Source: Usnea hakonensis (taxonomy: Eukaryota; Ascomycota; Lecanoromycetes; Lecanorales; Parmeliaceae). From it: a DNA stretch of 64,000 bases. Of the stretch, positions 1-12,537 are shown in pieces. Numbering within the stretch: the first letter of the stretch is position 1; every line of letters begins with the position of its first letter. The stretch spans positions 1 through 64,000 of the forward strand of contig BLJB01000214.1 in assembly GCA_013423325.1 (NCBI GenBank). Reading direction: 5' to 3'. A program made the position numbers and the translations under genes. The notes beneath the pieces are model-generated. The model saw only the letters and a list, made by a program, of their open reading frames with translations, did no database searches and was not told the DNA's origin.

Positions 1-556
1 GCAGTACACCAAAAATTCTTTTAACGGTATATCAACCAAACGACGTGTATAGATAAAATTTTTGGTTATAAAGTTATAGATCTTCTTAAAAAGAATAATT
101 TTTATGTTTAGTTCTTTTTGATATAGGTGGTTGTTGTTGAAGCGCAGCGAGCTGAAAACCGGACTATTTTTTATGTTGGGTCGCTTACCCCTGAATATTG
201 AACCCTACCGGTCCATGGGATATCCTTTCCCCTCGCGATCTCGGAGGACGGGCGTCATGCTAGACATCCTCGCGGACAACCCCGTAGTGATACTGCGACC
301 TTTAGCTCACTGCATAGGAGAAAGGGATCTCCCCCCCCCCACCTCCCTTTTTTTCCCAGCGTCGCAAAAGCCCCAGTCTTGCGAAATTTCACAGTATGCG
401 GAATACCACTTTTTGTGTGGGACATGTAGCGAGGCTGAAACGGACGTGCCAGCAAGAACGAGGAGGCAAGACAGAGCATCTCCATATGGGGAGTAAACTA
501 GCATCCATCACAGTATGTTGTACCCGTCTTTTTATTTGCCGCCTCGCGCACGGCAA

Positions 557-589
<33 letters not shown>

Positions 590-1448
590 TGGGAGGCGTC
601 TAGAGTCCACGAACCACATCCATCATCACTTCAATCTACCTTACCTATACCAATTCCCTACCCGCCTTCCCTCCAAACACCCAAGAAGCCACTCTACCAC
701 ACTCTCCACTCAACCCGACACTTAAATCACACCTCAGAGCCCAACTGCCCAAGGAGGGAAAGAAAGAAGACCTGCCTATCTAGAATATGTAAATTTACAT
801 ATAGGCATACATACATACATACATACATGTACATAAACACCACTTCCCCCCCTCCAACCTCCAACCATAATACCAAGTATCTTCGAATGTATACACAAGT
901 TTATCATAAGATTACGCGTCCAATGGCGGAGGGAGAAAGGCGCGAGACCTACATACCCTAGCTCCGGGAAGACGTTTATCTTTTTACTTTTCAAAGTTCT
1001 TGTTTTCGAAAAGAGAGAGAGAGAGTGTGTGTGTGTGTGAAGAGTTCGTTCCAGATTAGAGATAGATTTCCTTCTCTCGGGATAGCAAGCAGAACCCGTA
1101 CGGCCAATCATGACGTACTTCCCGATTCAACCGTGACGGGAGTTGAGGCATGCGATATATACCTACCTAGGTAGGTAGGTAGGTACCATGCTTCCCAGTC
1201 AGGAGCAAGGAACTCTCGTTGTTTGATGGAGTGATATGTCGTCTGTCTGTCTAGTGTAAGTATCTCGCTCGCGAGTTCGTGCCAGTTTAGAAAGGAGCTT
1301 CGAGAACGTAAGAAAGGTGAAAAGAGAAAGAGGAGAAGAAGGTAGCAGACGCAAACTTTTCCCTTAGGAGAGTGCCCTAGACCAAGATTTCTTTTTACTT
1401 ATTTTACCATCTTTCAAAGAGAATTGGGTCTACGGGATCCATCTCATC
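1..1448. other. Gene-free left edge with microsatellites
   Basis: No convincing coding frame was found. The first 130 bases are AT-rich. Simple repeats follow: an AG tract near 557-589, a CATA repeat near 806-828, a GA-then-GT tract near 1012-1039, and a self-complementary TACC/GGTA block at 1160-1187. ORFs here run through these repeats in several frames and look accidental. The region lies downstream of the 3' end of ALG2. Confidence 0.6.
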
Positions 1449-3090
1449 TCATCGAAACGCAGACTCGTGCGTCTGCAATTTATAAACCACCCCCACGATC
1501 CCCGCAAAAGCCACCGCGACAAGCAAACAGCCCAACGACATCTCCAGCATGGTGATACACCGCGTCGTATACGCCGCCCGGAGGACGGCGCCGATTGCAA
1601 ACGCGCAGCCTGCCAGAATGGGGACGGCCAGCGCTACGTCCCCCAGCTCCGTGGCTAGTACTCTCCTGCCCTGGACCATGGCTTCGATTTCCTCATCCAA
1701 GGTCTTCGCCATTTTCGTGTTTGAGAATTCTTCTTTGACTCTCCGTTTCCCGTTCTGCCCCATCTGTTGTAACTGCTCGTTATTGCCATCATCCAAAACG
1801 CTCTTCATGACATCCGTCCACTGCCCCACCTTCCCCACATCCCTCAACCACCCCGTTTCCGGGTCCAAGACCGTCTCCAACGGGCCCCCGCTATTCGCTG
1901 CCAGGACAGGAACGCCTGCTAGCATGGCTTCTAAGGGCACGATGCCAAAATGTTCGTTGGACGGGGTGTAGATGAGGAGGCGGGCGGAGTTTAAGAGAGA
2001 GGATTTTAGAGAGGAGGGTACGGAGCGGAGGAAGATGACGGAGATGGAAGGGGAGATGGCGAGGGCGGAGACGAGGTTATTGGTGGTGGCGTGGGGGAGG
2101 GAGAGGGAGGTGGCGAGGGAGCAGAGGGAGTCGTGATAGAGGACATTTTCGCGGACTTGGGGGTCGTAGCCACCTTTTTTGTTTTTTGGTGTCAGTATTG
2201 AGTGATGAGTTGAGGTAGATGAGATGTGATGGGATTGAGAGATTGATACAGTGCATACCCGCTATGACCAGTCTCGCACCTTCTCGGTCCTTCGGATCCA
2301 GGCCGGCGAATGCCTTGATCGCGAGACCGACATCTTTCTTTCGCTCGAAGCGATTAATGCTTAATAACAGCTTTTTGTCTTTCCATAGGGGCTTGCTGTC
2401 AGCTTGGACCCTATCATCTTCCTTGGTGTCGACGCAAGGGTATACGACGCCAACCCCTCTTTCACCACCTAGGCCCTTCCATATGTTCTCCACCACACCC
2501 TTTGTAAAGCCGCTATTGACCACGACTCTGTCAGCCCCTCTGATCCCCCATCCTTCCAACCAATCAAATCCTATCCGCCATATCCTCTTATACCAACTCT
2601 TCCTTCCCTGCACCAGCAGCAGATCGGGGAAATGGCAATAAAACAGAATTTTCTGGTCCTCCCAGAACCATCGGAGGAAGGGTATGCCAGCAGATAACTG
2701 ATCTAATAAAAAGGCCGTTGGGTTCAGCTTGGTCAATTCGCCAGAGCAGGTGATGGCGATTAGTAAATGCAGCTGTCTTAGAATAGAACATAGGATTTTG
2801 AAACGGCCAAGGATGGTGGCAGGGATAAGCCAACCTCCGCGAACACGTACGTCGAGGGTGCCATCGCGAGCTTCATCAAAGCAGTGATTAATATCGCGGT
2901 AAGATGTAAAGATTGTGATTTTGTGACCGAGGTTTTGAAGACCGACAGCAGCGTCAATGACGAGTCGTTCGGCGCCACCAATGCCGAGGTCAGGGTGGAA
3001 AAAGACAATGTTCTTTGTTTTGTTAGGTGCAGGCTTAGATGCAAAAGATATTTCGTCTTGTTGTTTTCTCGTTTTGCGTTCCATAATCAA
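1449..3090 (-). CDS. ALG2: ALG2, GDP-Man:dolichol-PP-oligosaccharide alpha-1,3/1,6-mannosyltransferase
   Basis: ALG2 adds the second and third mannoses to the dolichol-linked N-glycan precursor on the cytosolic face of the ER. Two exons (3090-2259 and 2173-1449) flank an 85-bp intron with a GTATGC donor, giving 518 residues, close to the yeast protein's length. The N-terminus has the GT4 signature HPDLGIGGAERLV near residues 30-45. The second exon carries the nucleotide-sugar motif EHFGIVPLEAM (EX7E type). The last ~60 residues are hydrophobic, fitting the known C-terminal membrane segments. MIMERK offers two in-frame ATGs six bases apart; the outer one is used. It is transcribed divergently from the GH71 gene. 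Confidence 0.93.
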
Positions 3091-3865
3091 AAATCAAAAT
3101 TATCTCCGAGTGGAATCAGGTCAATAATATAGAATTAGTATTTGAATTGATTGAGGATGATGCTAGAAAAATAGAAAGCTGCGTCATTTGACATCTCGTC
3201 AAGAACTACTCGTACCTGAAAGTACCAAGGTCGCCAGTCGGGACCCCTCGGGAGATGTTTCCGTAGAGAGTGCCAAGACGGGCGCAGCGGGCGCTAAGAG
3301 GTATGTTTGGAGACTGATTGGTCAGCAGGTAATCTCCCCTGCATGAGACTAGAAAAAGTCGGGAAGATTTAGGGGCCAAGATGGATAAAGAAGGGTGTTT
3401 CGAATTAAACAAGGGGGATGGATAAGAGGTTGTGATTAGAGTGACGCCTCAATCCTTTCAAATCTGCGGGTAAAAATAATAATAAATTAAGGTGGAAAAT
3501 AATCGATAATCCCCACTGTTATCACCTGGACAGCTACAATTACCCATGGCGGTAAGCTTGACGCTGTGACCATCTTCCTCTCTCTCTCTACACACACGCT
3601 CTCTTTTCTTACCTTCTTCAACTTTACTTTCTTTCCCTTTCCTTTCCATTCTTCAATCTTTCACTTCTTAAAGACTCGACAGTCTCTGAATCCACGGTCC
3701 TTACCCAAAGCAACAAAGTCGCTCTCTTCAGTTCTCACCACTCGCTGGTCGAAACAAATACACGAATACACTCCTTTGTTCCATACATACAGCTGCTTCA
3801 AATCCTTCTCTTTGACTGACTACCAAACCATCTCTCAATCGGAATCGACGAGAACGGTCTGTACA
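3091..3865. promoter_or_regulatory. Shared intergenic region between ALG2 and the GH71 gene
   Basis: About 775 bp separate two divergent start codons, so both promoters must lie here. A pyrimidine-rich tract (roughly 3575-3665, CTCTCTCT then TTTC runs) precedes the GH71 start by 200-290 bp, a common fungal promoter/5'UTR feature. The GH71 frame is open from 3566, but that extension has no signal peptide. No confident TATA box was assigned. Confidence 0.5.
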
Positions 3866-5230
3866 ATGTACCTCTCGTCATTAACAGCCATCCATGGCAT
3901 CCTCCTCATGGCTCTCACAACCTCGATATCATGTCTTCATCACACTCACCCTCACCCTCACGCCCACGCCCACGCCCACCTGTCCAAGCGTGCTACCACC
4001 ACTCCCATGGTATTCGCCCACTACATGATCCAATTCCAACCTCCGGGTCCAGACTATACCACCGACATCAACCTGGCCAAGGATGCCGGCTTCGATGCCT
4101 TCGCCATTGACTACACCGACAATGCTGCCATTTTCGCCACGAACCTCGACATCCTTTACAACAATGCCTCCAACCTGGGCTTCAAGCTCTTCCTGACCAT
4201 TGACACCACCACCTTTTTCGATGTAGCACAAGTCGTCAACATCACCAGCTTCTACGCCAATCATGAAGCCCAGCTCAAAGACGCCGACGGCAACATCTTC
4301 CTCAGCTCCTTCGAAGTCAACCCTCCAGGCTGGAACTGGCAAAATGATGTTATTTCACCTTTGCAGCAAAAAGGGATCAACGTCAATCTCCTCCCTGGCT
4401 CTCTTGGCCAAGACGGCGCATATGAAGCCTCGCTCCCCGACCGTGGCACGGGCATGTTCACTTGGGTCCACCCTGCTCTTAGCGCTAGCGAAGAAGCCGC
4501 GGTCGACACAACCTTCGCTGCCGCACGCAACTCTACCGGCAAGCCGTGGATGGCAGGCGTCGCCCCATGGTTTTTCAAGCGCCTTTCCAGTGACACAAAC
4601 TGGTTGAACGCTCAGGACTCAAACATCTACATTGACCGCTGGATGGAGCTTCTGAAGCTTCAACCGAATTACATTGAAGTCATCTCATGGAATGACTTTG
4701 GCGAATCCCACTACATCGGCCCCGCGGACGCCACCCCAGAGTCCCAGCTCATGGAACCGAGCAGAGCCGACTACTACGGCAACCTCGACCACAGCGGCTT
4801 CCTCAAGATGTCTTCCATCTTCATCAAGACGTTCAAAGCCGGCGAGCCCGTCGTAACCGTCACCGCGGACGAAGAGGACGTCTTCTTCTTCTACCGCCCC
4901 CAACCCGTCAACAACATCCCCACCGATGACGCCTACCCAGATAACGGCTGGCCATTGCCGGAAAACGCAACCAGCATCGCGGACAACGTCTACGTCGTTC
5001 CATTCCTTTCCGAGCCAGCGACCATCTATCTCAACTCGGGAGGCGTCAGCACATCCATGGACGCGCCGTCCTTCCTCAGCAAGGGTGCGGTCTTGTTCAA
5101 TACTCCCGCCAAAATGGGCGCGCAGGTTCTGACAGCTAGCCGGCCAATCCGCGGTGCAACACTCAACAAGACGGGTATCGACATTACCACCGGTGGCAGT
5201 CGATACCAAGGGAACGTGGTGGCGATATAG
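3866..5230 (+). CDS. Secreted GH71 alpha-1,3-glucanase (mutanase)
   Basis: Single-exon, 454-residue protein of glycoside hydrolase family 71, whose members cut alpha-1,3-glucan of fungal walls. The catalytic domain begins with MVFAHYMIQFQ around residue 50 and continues with the family-typical DAGFDAFAIDY, then NPPGWNW and ISWNDFGESHYIGP further in. The start at 3866 was chosen because it opens a hydrophobic signal peptide; the frame is open 300 bases upstream without ATG-linked signal features. Between the signal peptide and the enzyme lies a His-rich propeptide with alternating His, Pro and Ala, ending in a KR kexin-type site. The protein lacks an obvious alpha-1,3-glucan-binding extension, so it is catalytic domain only. 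Likely role: remodelling of its own wall or attack on other fungi (inference). Confidence 0.92.
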   Translation: MYLSSLTAIHGILLMALTTSISCLHHTHPHPHAHAHAHLSKRATTTPMVFAHYMIQFQPPGPDYTTDINLAKDAGFDAFAIDYTDNAAIFATNLDILYNNASNLGFKLFLTIDTTTFFDVAQVVNITSFYANHEAQLKDADGNIFLSSFEVNPPGWNWQNDVISPLQQKGINVNLLPGSLGQDGAYEASLPDRGTGMFTWVHPALSASEEAAVDTTFAAARNSTGKPWMAGVAPWFFKRLSSDTNWLNAQDSNIYIDRWMELLKLQPNYIEVISWNDFGESHYIGPADATPESQLMEPSRADYYGNLDHSGFLKMSSIFIKTFKAGEPVVTVTADEEDVFFFYRPQPVNNIPTDDAYPDNGWPLPENATSIADNVYVVPFLSEPATIYLNSGGVSTSMDAPSFLSKGAVLFNTPAKMGAQVLTASRPIRGATLNKTGIDITTGGSRYQGNVVAI

Positions 5231-5632
5231 AGGATGCCAGCCAATCGTCTATTCTGTAAACATGTATACTAACCCAATACGGTGCGACTGAGGGGATTAT
5301 TCTTTTCATCTGGCTATGACTCGTGCTTGCAGGAGGAAACTCTGAGAGGTAGCTTTTTATTGCTTTCACGGAAAGGCGGAGCCATGTCTCGCTTCAGCCG
5401 ACTTTTTCTGCTTCTGAATGTCCGCCCTTGCGGAGGGACAAGTGTAAATATTACGCTTATTTATCACCATGCTGAGATGAGGGAGAGGAAATCGAAAGTC
5501 ACAAGCTGGCTACATTGCTGCTACTATCCATCTTTTCCATCTCCACCGTTCCCAAAAGCCAAGCTTTCACCTCCATCACTCTCTCCCCTCCACCCATAAA
5601 CCCCCCCCCCCCCCCCCCCCCCCCCCACAANN

Positions 5633-5663
<31 letters not shown>

Positions 5664-6628
5664 AACCCCCCCCCCCCCCCATCGTAGCGGAAAATAAAAA
5701 ATAAAAAAGTCTCCTCCCACCACCCCCAAACAAACCCAAATTAAAAATCCCCAACAAAACACACCCAACCCAAACGGCGCTAACACAACCATCTCCCTTC
5801 CCACCTCCATTCTTCCATCCTCCACCATCCATCCATCTACCTTAGCTATCCATCCATCCATACCCCTCCCCCACATCCATCCCCAACAACCACACCACCT
5901 ATCTTCTTCAGCTAGCTAGATAGTGCTATTTATGCCAGAAAGCGAAAAGCAGAAAAGACGCCCGCTGCAACGCACATCGCCCCCCCCTTTTTTTTTTCTC
6001 TATGCCTGCTTTTACAGTCTTCATCTCATCTCCATCTCACCATCTCATCTCACCATTACAATCCAAGCCAACCCACACAACCCATACAACCCATACAACC
6101 CATACAACCCAACCCCATCCCATCCCATCCCATCCCGCGAAATCGCAATCCCAGCAGCTCAAAAAAAAAGTAGTCATCATCATCAGCATGCATGCTCCAA
6201 AACCAAAAGCCGGCTGGCGAATTATTAGTAAGTAAGTGAGTTATCTAAGGTGAAGGGTGGGAGGGAGTAGAGGAGGGGGACGGAGAGAGGAGGGAGGGAA
6301 GGAGAGGAGAGGAGAGGAAGGGGGAGAGGAGAGGAGAGGAAGGGGGAGAGGAGAGGAAGGAAGAGGTTTGCGAGGAAAGAAAGGGAGGGAAGATGGATGG
6401 ACATATCAGCGTCAAAAAAGCCGCATCAGTCACTTAGCCGACGCAACCCCAAAAAAAAGCTACTCTCCAAACCAAACTACAAACTACAAACAACCCAGCC
6501 TCCACCACAAAACCCCCACACGCATATATGTATATATCCAAATCCAAGTATCCAAATCCACAGTATCCCAAACCACCCCATCCGCTCAATCTTCAAATTT
6601 CACAAATTTTCTGAATGAATGGATGCTC

Positions 6629-6679
<51 letters not shown>

Positions 6680-6903
6680 CGATACAGACTTTAGTACCTG
6701 GTGAGGAGCAAAAAAAGGAAGGAAGGAAGAAAGGAAGAAAGAAAGAAAGAAAGAAAAGAAAGAAAGGGGGTAATATCCCAGAACGTCGATTCCCATGTAT
6801 CTTATGAACAATCAATGGAGAAGGAAGAAGGAAGGAAGGAAGGACTGGGCGAGCGTAGGGAGTGGGAGGGGGAGGGGGGGGGGGGAGATAGCAAGATGAG
6901 ANN

Positions 6904-6963
<60 letters not shown>

Positions 6964-7160
6964 GATAGCAAGATGAGATGGAGAAATCACGAGATGGTTT
7001 GAGAAGAGGAAATACGTGCCCCTAGGGGTACGGTCAGAGATTGAGAACGGGATGGGATGGGATGGGATGGGATGGGACAGCAAGCGAGCAAGCAAAGATG
7101 TTCCAGAATTGATCAACGGATTGAACGAGATGGTTATCGGAAGGAGAGGAAAGAAGATTC
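5231..7160. repeat. Microsatellite-dense convergent intergenic region with two assembly gaps
   Basis: This lies between the 3' ends of the GH71 gene and the kinesin. It contains poly-C around 5601-5680 interrupted by NN at 5631-5632, ACAACCCAT units near 6075-6109, CATCC units at 6116-6137, GGAGA-type purine repeats 6285-6365, about 13 GATA units at 6628-6679, GAAA/GAAG repeats 6713-6765, poly-G with NN at 6902-6903, and GGGAT units near 7049-7078. The frames running through these are artefacts of low complexity. No gene is supported. Confidence 0.8.
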
Positions 7161-10100
7161 CTAGAAGCAATTGAAGCCTCCCTTCTTCTTCGTCTTCTTC
7201 TCCAATCCCCTAAACCTCTCCTCCAACTTCTCCCTCGCCCTCTCCGCTTCCTTCCTCTTCTCCCTCTCGTCCTCCACCGCCTGGACGCTATACCTTGCCC
7301 CGCTCTTCTCCGACTTGAGGTCCCGATTCTCGTCCTCCAACGCCCACGTCTTCTTCTTCCAGGCTTCCATGTCGAACTTGGTTTTGTTGGCTTGCGACTC
7401 GAGGTCCACGAGGGCTTCCTCCAGGGTGGCGGTGAGCTGCTTTTCGGCAAAGAGGTGTTTCTCCATCTGTTTGATGTGGGCGTCTTTTTCTTCGAGGTGG
7501 GCGTTGTGTTGGGAGATGGAGATGGAGATGAGGTCGGTAGGTTGGATGTTGGTCTGGTGGTGGGGGAAAGTGGCGGATGTGGGGGAGGTGACGGAGTTGG
7601 GGAGTGGGGGGAGTGGAATAGCTGGAGGGGGTGACGGAAGGGCGGTGACAGAGGAACTTTTTCGGAGGTTGGAGTTGGAGAGAGAGCGTTCCGGTGTTTG
7701 CTGGTAAGATTCGCGCAGCTGTGCCTGTTTTTGAGTCAATGAGGTGTAGAGGGGGAGGGTGGAAATTTGACACACCTGTAGCTGTTCGACTTGGATATGC
7801 GAGGCGTCCAGTTGTTTCTCGAGAGAGCCGACTTGATTAATGGCGTCATTAAGCTGAGATTGGTTGTTGTTGGTCAGCATGGACATCCTACTGGTACTTG
7901 CTTGCTGTTGGTCGAAGGCGGTCTTCAGTTGCTCTTCTAATTCATCGTTCATCTCTACCAACCTCTCGTTCCTGGACTTGAACGTCTCCAGCTCAGCAAC
8001 GTTGGTTTGATTTGACCTCGCAGCTGCCGCGAGCTCCGCTTTGAAAGACTGGATTTGTTTCTGAAGCTGATTGCGTTGTTGTTCCATCTCGTCATACCTC
8101 GCTTTGCACCGTCGGACTTCATCTCCGAGTTCGCTGTTGGCATTTTCTAGTTTACCCTTCAAATCGACAACTTCTGTCTCAAGCCGGGCGGTTTGGGCTG
8201 TATGTACACCCTGAATTTCCTGGACTTTGTGGTTCAAGTCTTCTTTTACTGCGGCATGCTCCTCAATTGTTGTGCGCAACCCGTCGATCTCCCGTGAATG
8301 AGAATCATGCAAAGATTTTAACCCATACTTGTGAAACTCAATGTTGGACTGATGTTCTTCGATCTGCCGCTCCAGTACGGCGATCCGTTGGCGATGCAAG
8401 TCCAGTTGTTTCTCATGGTCGCTTCTGAAGCGTGCTGCTTCATCAATCTGTTCACGAGCCGTTGCTTGTAGCCCCTCTAGGCTTGCAATTCTATCCACGT
8501 GCGAACCAATGGTTGCCTTTTGCCCGTCAATCTCTTTGATCAGGGTGTCGATAATCTGGACATGATCACTCCTCTCTATTTCGAGAGCTGCTGCATTAGC
8601 GGAAATGGTCTCAGACTCTCGAGCTTTCTCTTCGGCCTGTTTACGCATCATCTCGACACTAGTCACTGTGCGTTTCAGGTCAGCGGTAGTAGCTTTGAGC
8701 CTCTGCTCGGAAGCTGTCATAGAGTCCACAGCTGTCTTGTGCTTCTGCTGCCATTGGGAGACTTCGTTCTGCAGTCTTGTGACATCATGCGATGATTGCA
8801 TGTTGTGACCAAGCTGCTTGTCATTCGACTCAAGAGATGTAGCCGGAGTCTCGGGGAAAAATCCTGGCATAGCTAATTTGGCCGAAGCGTGATCCAACGA
8901 CCTTGTTAGAGATTCGATTTCGCCAATCAACTCCTGCTCCCGGTTTGCATGTTTTTCTTGCAGCATCCTCATCTGAGTGTCGTTCTGCAACAGCTGCTCG
9001 TGTAATGTAGATACTACGGACATGTCGATGGGCGACGTTGTTTTCATGCTGGTGCGTTCTCGTGTGAGGCCGGATATCATTGTCGCCTTTGCATCCATTT
9101 CCTTTCTTAGAGTTGCTAGCTCGTTTTCGAGAAGCTGTACTCGTTCCGACCGTTGATGAAGTTCGTGCATTGCTGTGTTAAGATTGAGATCAAAGCTCTG
9201 CATCGTATCAGGTTTATCATCAAGGTTATCCGCTGCGATATTTCTGAGCGATGCGAATGAACGATGAGCACGGTCTATAGTCATGACGTTCTGACTAGAT
9301 TTTCTCCTAATCCCAGAGGAGGTTGGTGATTGGGGGTTGTTCATTTTTGCTTTCTGAACTTCCGCCTTGAGTTCTTCGACGATGTCCAGCGTTTCGACGT
9401 GGAGCTCTTGCAACTCGGAATATCTGCCTCCCAAGGTCCTTAAGCCCTCATCTTTTTCAACATGGGCTCGTTTCAAGTCGTCAACCTCCTGCATCAGAGC
9501 CTCTTCACGAGGTGAAATCCGACCCCAACCCCTAGGAGTATTCTTCCCGAGGGGACTGCCGTCCGCAGAAGGCTCCACCGAAGTGCTTGAATCCCCAACC
9601 AAGGACAATTCCGAAGACAAAGATCGCGAGGATGGATATTGTCCCCCATCTTTTAGCCCATTCACCCTCGCATCTCCTAAAAAAGACGTTGGTCTAGTAG
9701 ATATTGGAGATGCGACGGAGTCCGCTGCAGCCGGGTGCCGAGCTTCATCAACGGCGTCCTGCAATTCTGCGAGTGTTCGTAATGCTTCCTCGTACTTTGC
9801 CGAAATCATTTCAAAATCACTCGCAGTTGACTCATGCTGAATCCGAAGATCGAAGAGCTCTTGGGTGACATCTTCAAGCTTGTCAGCCACGACGTTGGAC
9901 CTGGTTTGCGCGGAACCGTGGTGCTTCGGATTTAAACGAGGAGTGGGACTGGCTGTTGGGGTGCTCACGGCCCCATTAGTCAGGTTCTCTTGATATCCGT
10001 TTTGCTTCTGCGGGGTTTGCTGAGTTGATGGGAGGTCGGGTCCTTCCTCCTCGTCTGATTCTGGAATTGCAGTGTCTGCCGCCTCCTGAAGGGTAGAAAC

Positions 10101-12537
10101 TGCGGCTGACTTTGTCACGCCGTTGGTCAGAGCTTTGCTTGGAGACTGTGTTTCTTTCAAGTTGCCGTTAGTGTGAAGGTGGTCAAATTCGTACAACAGA
10201 TTGTCAAGCTTTCCAAGGCTTCTCTGGCGTTCAATGACATGTTCGAGTCGATCCAGCTCACGCTGCTTGAGCTCCATGTCTTGGTCCGCCTCTGCGAGCC
10301 GCTCCTCCAAGGTGGATATGTAATCCTCACATTGAGATTCATTTTCACGGATTCGAGCGATTTCTTTACGTAATTCCAAAATAAGTGCTGCAGACCGTTC
10401 GTCGCCTGAACTTTGACCGTCGAGCTTAGCCTCCAGGTTGTGCAGGTATTGCTCATTGTTCACATCCCTCTCCATGAGCTTTTGCAATCGAGACTGAAGT
10501 TGGTGGTTCATATTCTCAATGTAAGCGCACTTATTTTCCTTCTCGAGCAAGGTGCTTTCAGTAGTAGCCAGGGAAGATTTGGTGTTGGAAAGCGACGTCT
10601 CCAAGGTTTGGATGGTCTTCTCGTACTCAAGGACAACTTGCTCCACTGCTTCGGCGAATGAATTTGACCGCTTTAATCTTTCCACCGCGGAGTCTCCAAT
10701 TGCTTCGGTGAGCGTTGGGGTCTCGCCGGGTTCATTGTCCCTTGCCTTGGTGATCTCCGATATGAGCTTCATATGTCGATGACTGAGGGCCGTGAAATTC
10801 TCCTGCACATCGAGAAGATGGTTCTCAAGCTCTATCTCCCTCTCGTTTTGGCGCTCGACTCGCTCATGAGGCGCACTCGTCCGACGGTCAGAATGATTGA
10901 TCTGATCACGGAGAAAAGAGACCTCTGCCCTGAGACGGTCAATAACAGCTTGCTTTTCACTCTCGTCCGACGTTTGCTGGATCTGAGGTTTGCTCTGGAT
11001 ATTCCTTGCACGCTGCGCATAGTGCACGGTATTCAGTGTCTCGCTCAAATGGAATTCGGCTGGCGTCACGCAGGCGATCATATATGTAATCGCGTTACCA
11101 CCAAGAGAATCTTGCAGTAGTCGAGTAAGCTTGGAGTCACGGTATGATATATGGGTGCCGGAGTTTCGGTTTGAGAGCTGGGAAATAACTTTCCCCAAAC
11201 TTGCGAGGCCAGCGTTGATGGAAATTCCTTCCTTTGCACGGTCCCCTGAAGCACCAGTGTTCTTCAGCCTTTCACTCCCAGCCAGATCCACGAAGTGTAG
11301 CTTGCTGTCAATCGTTACCCAATCTTCCGCGCCCGTTATTGCTTCTACCGGCATTGAAAGCCTTCTGTCCTTTTTAGGGGTGTGCGCCTTACTCTTTCGC
11401 TGAATAAGGTTGATACTGAACACGGCATGGGAGCGAGATGATTTAGCGTTGATTGCAGTTGAGTCCGTCTGACGAATCGAAGAGCCCAGATTGAGAGCCG
11501 CCAACAGATCTTGAACTGATTTTATGGTGACCTGATGGAGCCCTGTCAGGAGGATGCGACCTTTCACGTCCTCCCGAATGGTCACAGTCGCCCGTTCGTT
11601 CAAAGGGACCGATTCCGGTACCAGCAGGTCTCTTAGCTGCTCGTTGTAAATCTGAGAGGCCTTTTAGTAACCCTCTACGCGTCATTAGCTGCAATAACCG
11701 ACCTCAACATATGTAGCCTTCATCTGCCAATTTTGGTCTTCGCTTGTCTGTGCCTGAGCCTTTGCCAAGGACGCTAGGCCCATAGTCGAGTGCACGGAAT
11801 AACGAGTAGGTGTTCGAAGACTGGAGGATCCACTTCTTCTCAGAGTCGGTGGCCCGGCGAGCTTTTCGAACAGCGCGCTGGCCGCTCGAGGGATAACACC
11901 TAGCGAATCGCGCATCAGCGTGAGACCACCTCAAAAAATTGGGCTGATCCCCTTCTCGAAAAATATTTGTTACCCCGTTGGTACCACCTACCCATGAGTC
12001 GAGGATCACTCTGCTCAGCAGGACCAGTCGTCCCCATCGTGTACGACTTTCCTGAACCGGACTGCCCGTAAGCAAGGAGAGAGACATTGTAACCCTGCAC
12101 GAAGGCCTCAACACTTTCATTCACGTATTGCCAGATGCCCTCTTGATTCACGTCCTCCCCAAACACCCTATCAAACAGGAAGACTTTTTGCCCATGTGGT
12201 GACTCGACGGCGAGATTTGTCGGAGAGATGTCGTGGACCATCGATCTTTTAAATCGCTGAGGTATACTTTCGAAGCCGGGGTCATTCGCTCGCAGCGGTG
12301 GACGAATTCGCACCGCTACGAAAATATAAACTTAGCTTATGCTCGGCCTCGCACCTGTCTGGGAGGAAAAGGCTTCATACCAACTCTGACCGAGACGGTT
12401 GATCTCCCATCTTCGTCTGAATTTCTGCTGCTTCCACCTTGCTTGCTGGTGTAACTCGTCCGACTCTGACTCCTGCCTGGCTGGAAGAAGCCGCTCATTG
12501 GGCGCGGAGAGGGCGAAGATGGCGGTGAACTGGCCAT
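7161..12537 (-). CDS. Kinesin motor protein with long coiled coil, probably kinesin-4 type
   Basis: Five exons (12537-12381, 12315-11992, 11899-11703, 11651-7776, 7724-7161) total 1705 residues. A Ser-rich leader of ~50 residues precedes the motor domain: VRIRPPL, the P-loop GQSGSGKS (Ser in place of the common final Thr), NAKSSRSHAVF (switch I) and VDLAGSERLKNTG (switch II), then SYRDSKLTRLLQDSLGGN. The remaining ~1250 residues are heptad-rich coiled coil with a Pro/Ser-rich break near the C-terminus. N-terminal motor plus long stalk suggests a plus-end-directed microtubule motor. The kinesin-4 label rests on overall resemblance and is less certain than the kinesin call. The last intron (7725-7775) is 51 bp, in frame and free of stops, so retention would add 17 residues. 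Confidence 0.88.

Noticed and set aside
4685..5209. 174-residue frame antisense to the GH71 gene
   Set aside because: Mirror of a strongly biased coding sequence; no domain or promoter of its own.
5499..5876. Gly-rich and Pro-rich frames across the poly-C/poly-G tracts (also 6600-6976 and 56942-57352)
   Set aside because: They arise from homopolymers and assembly gaps.
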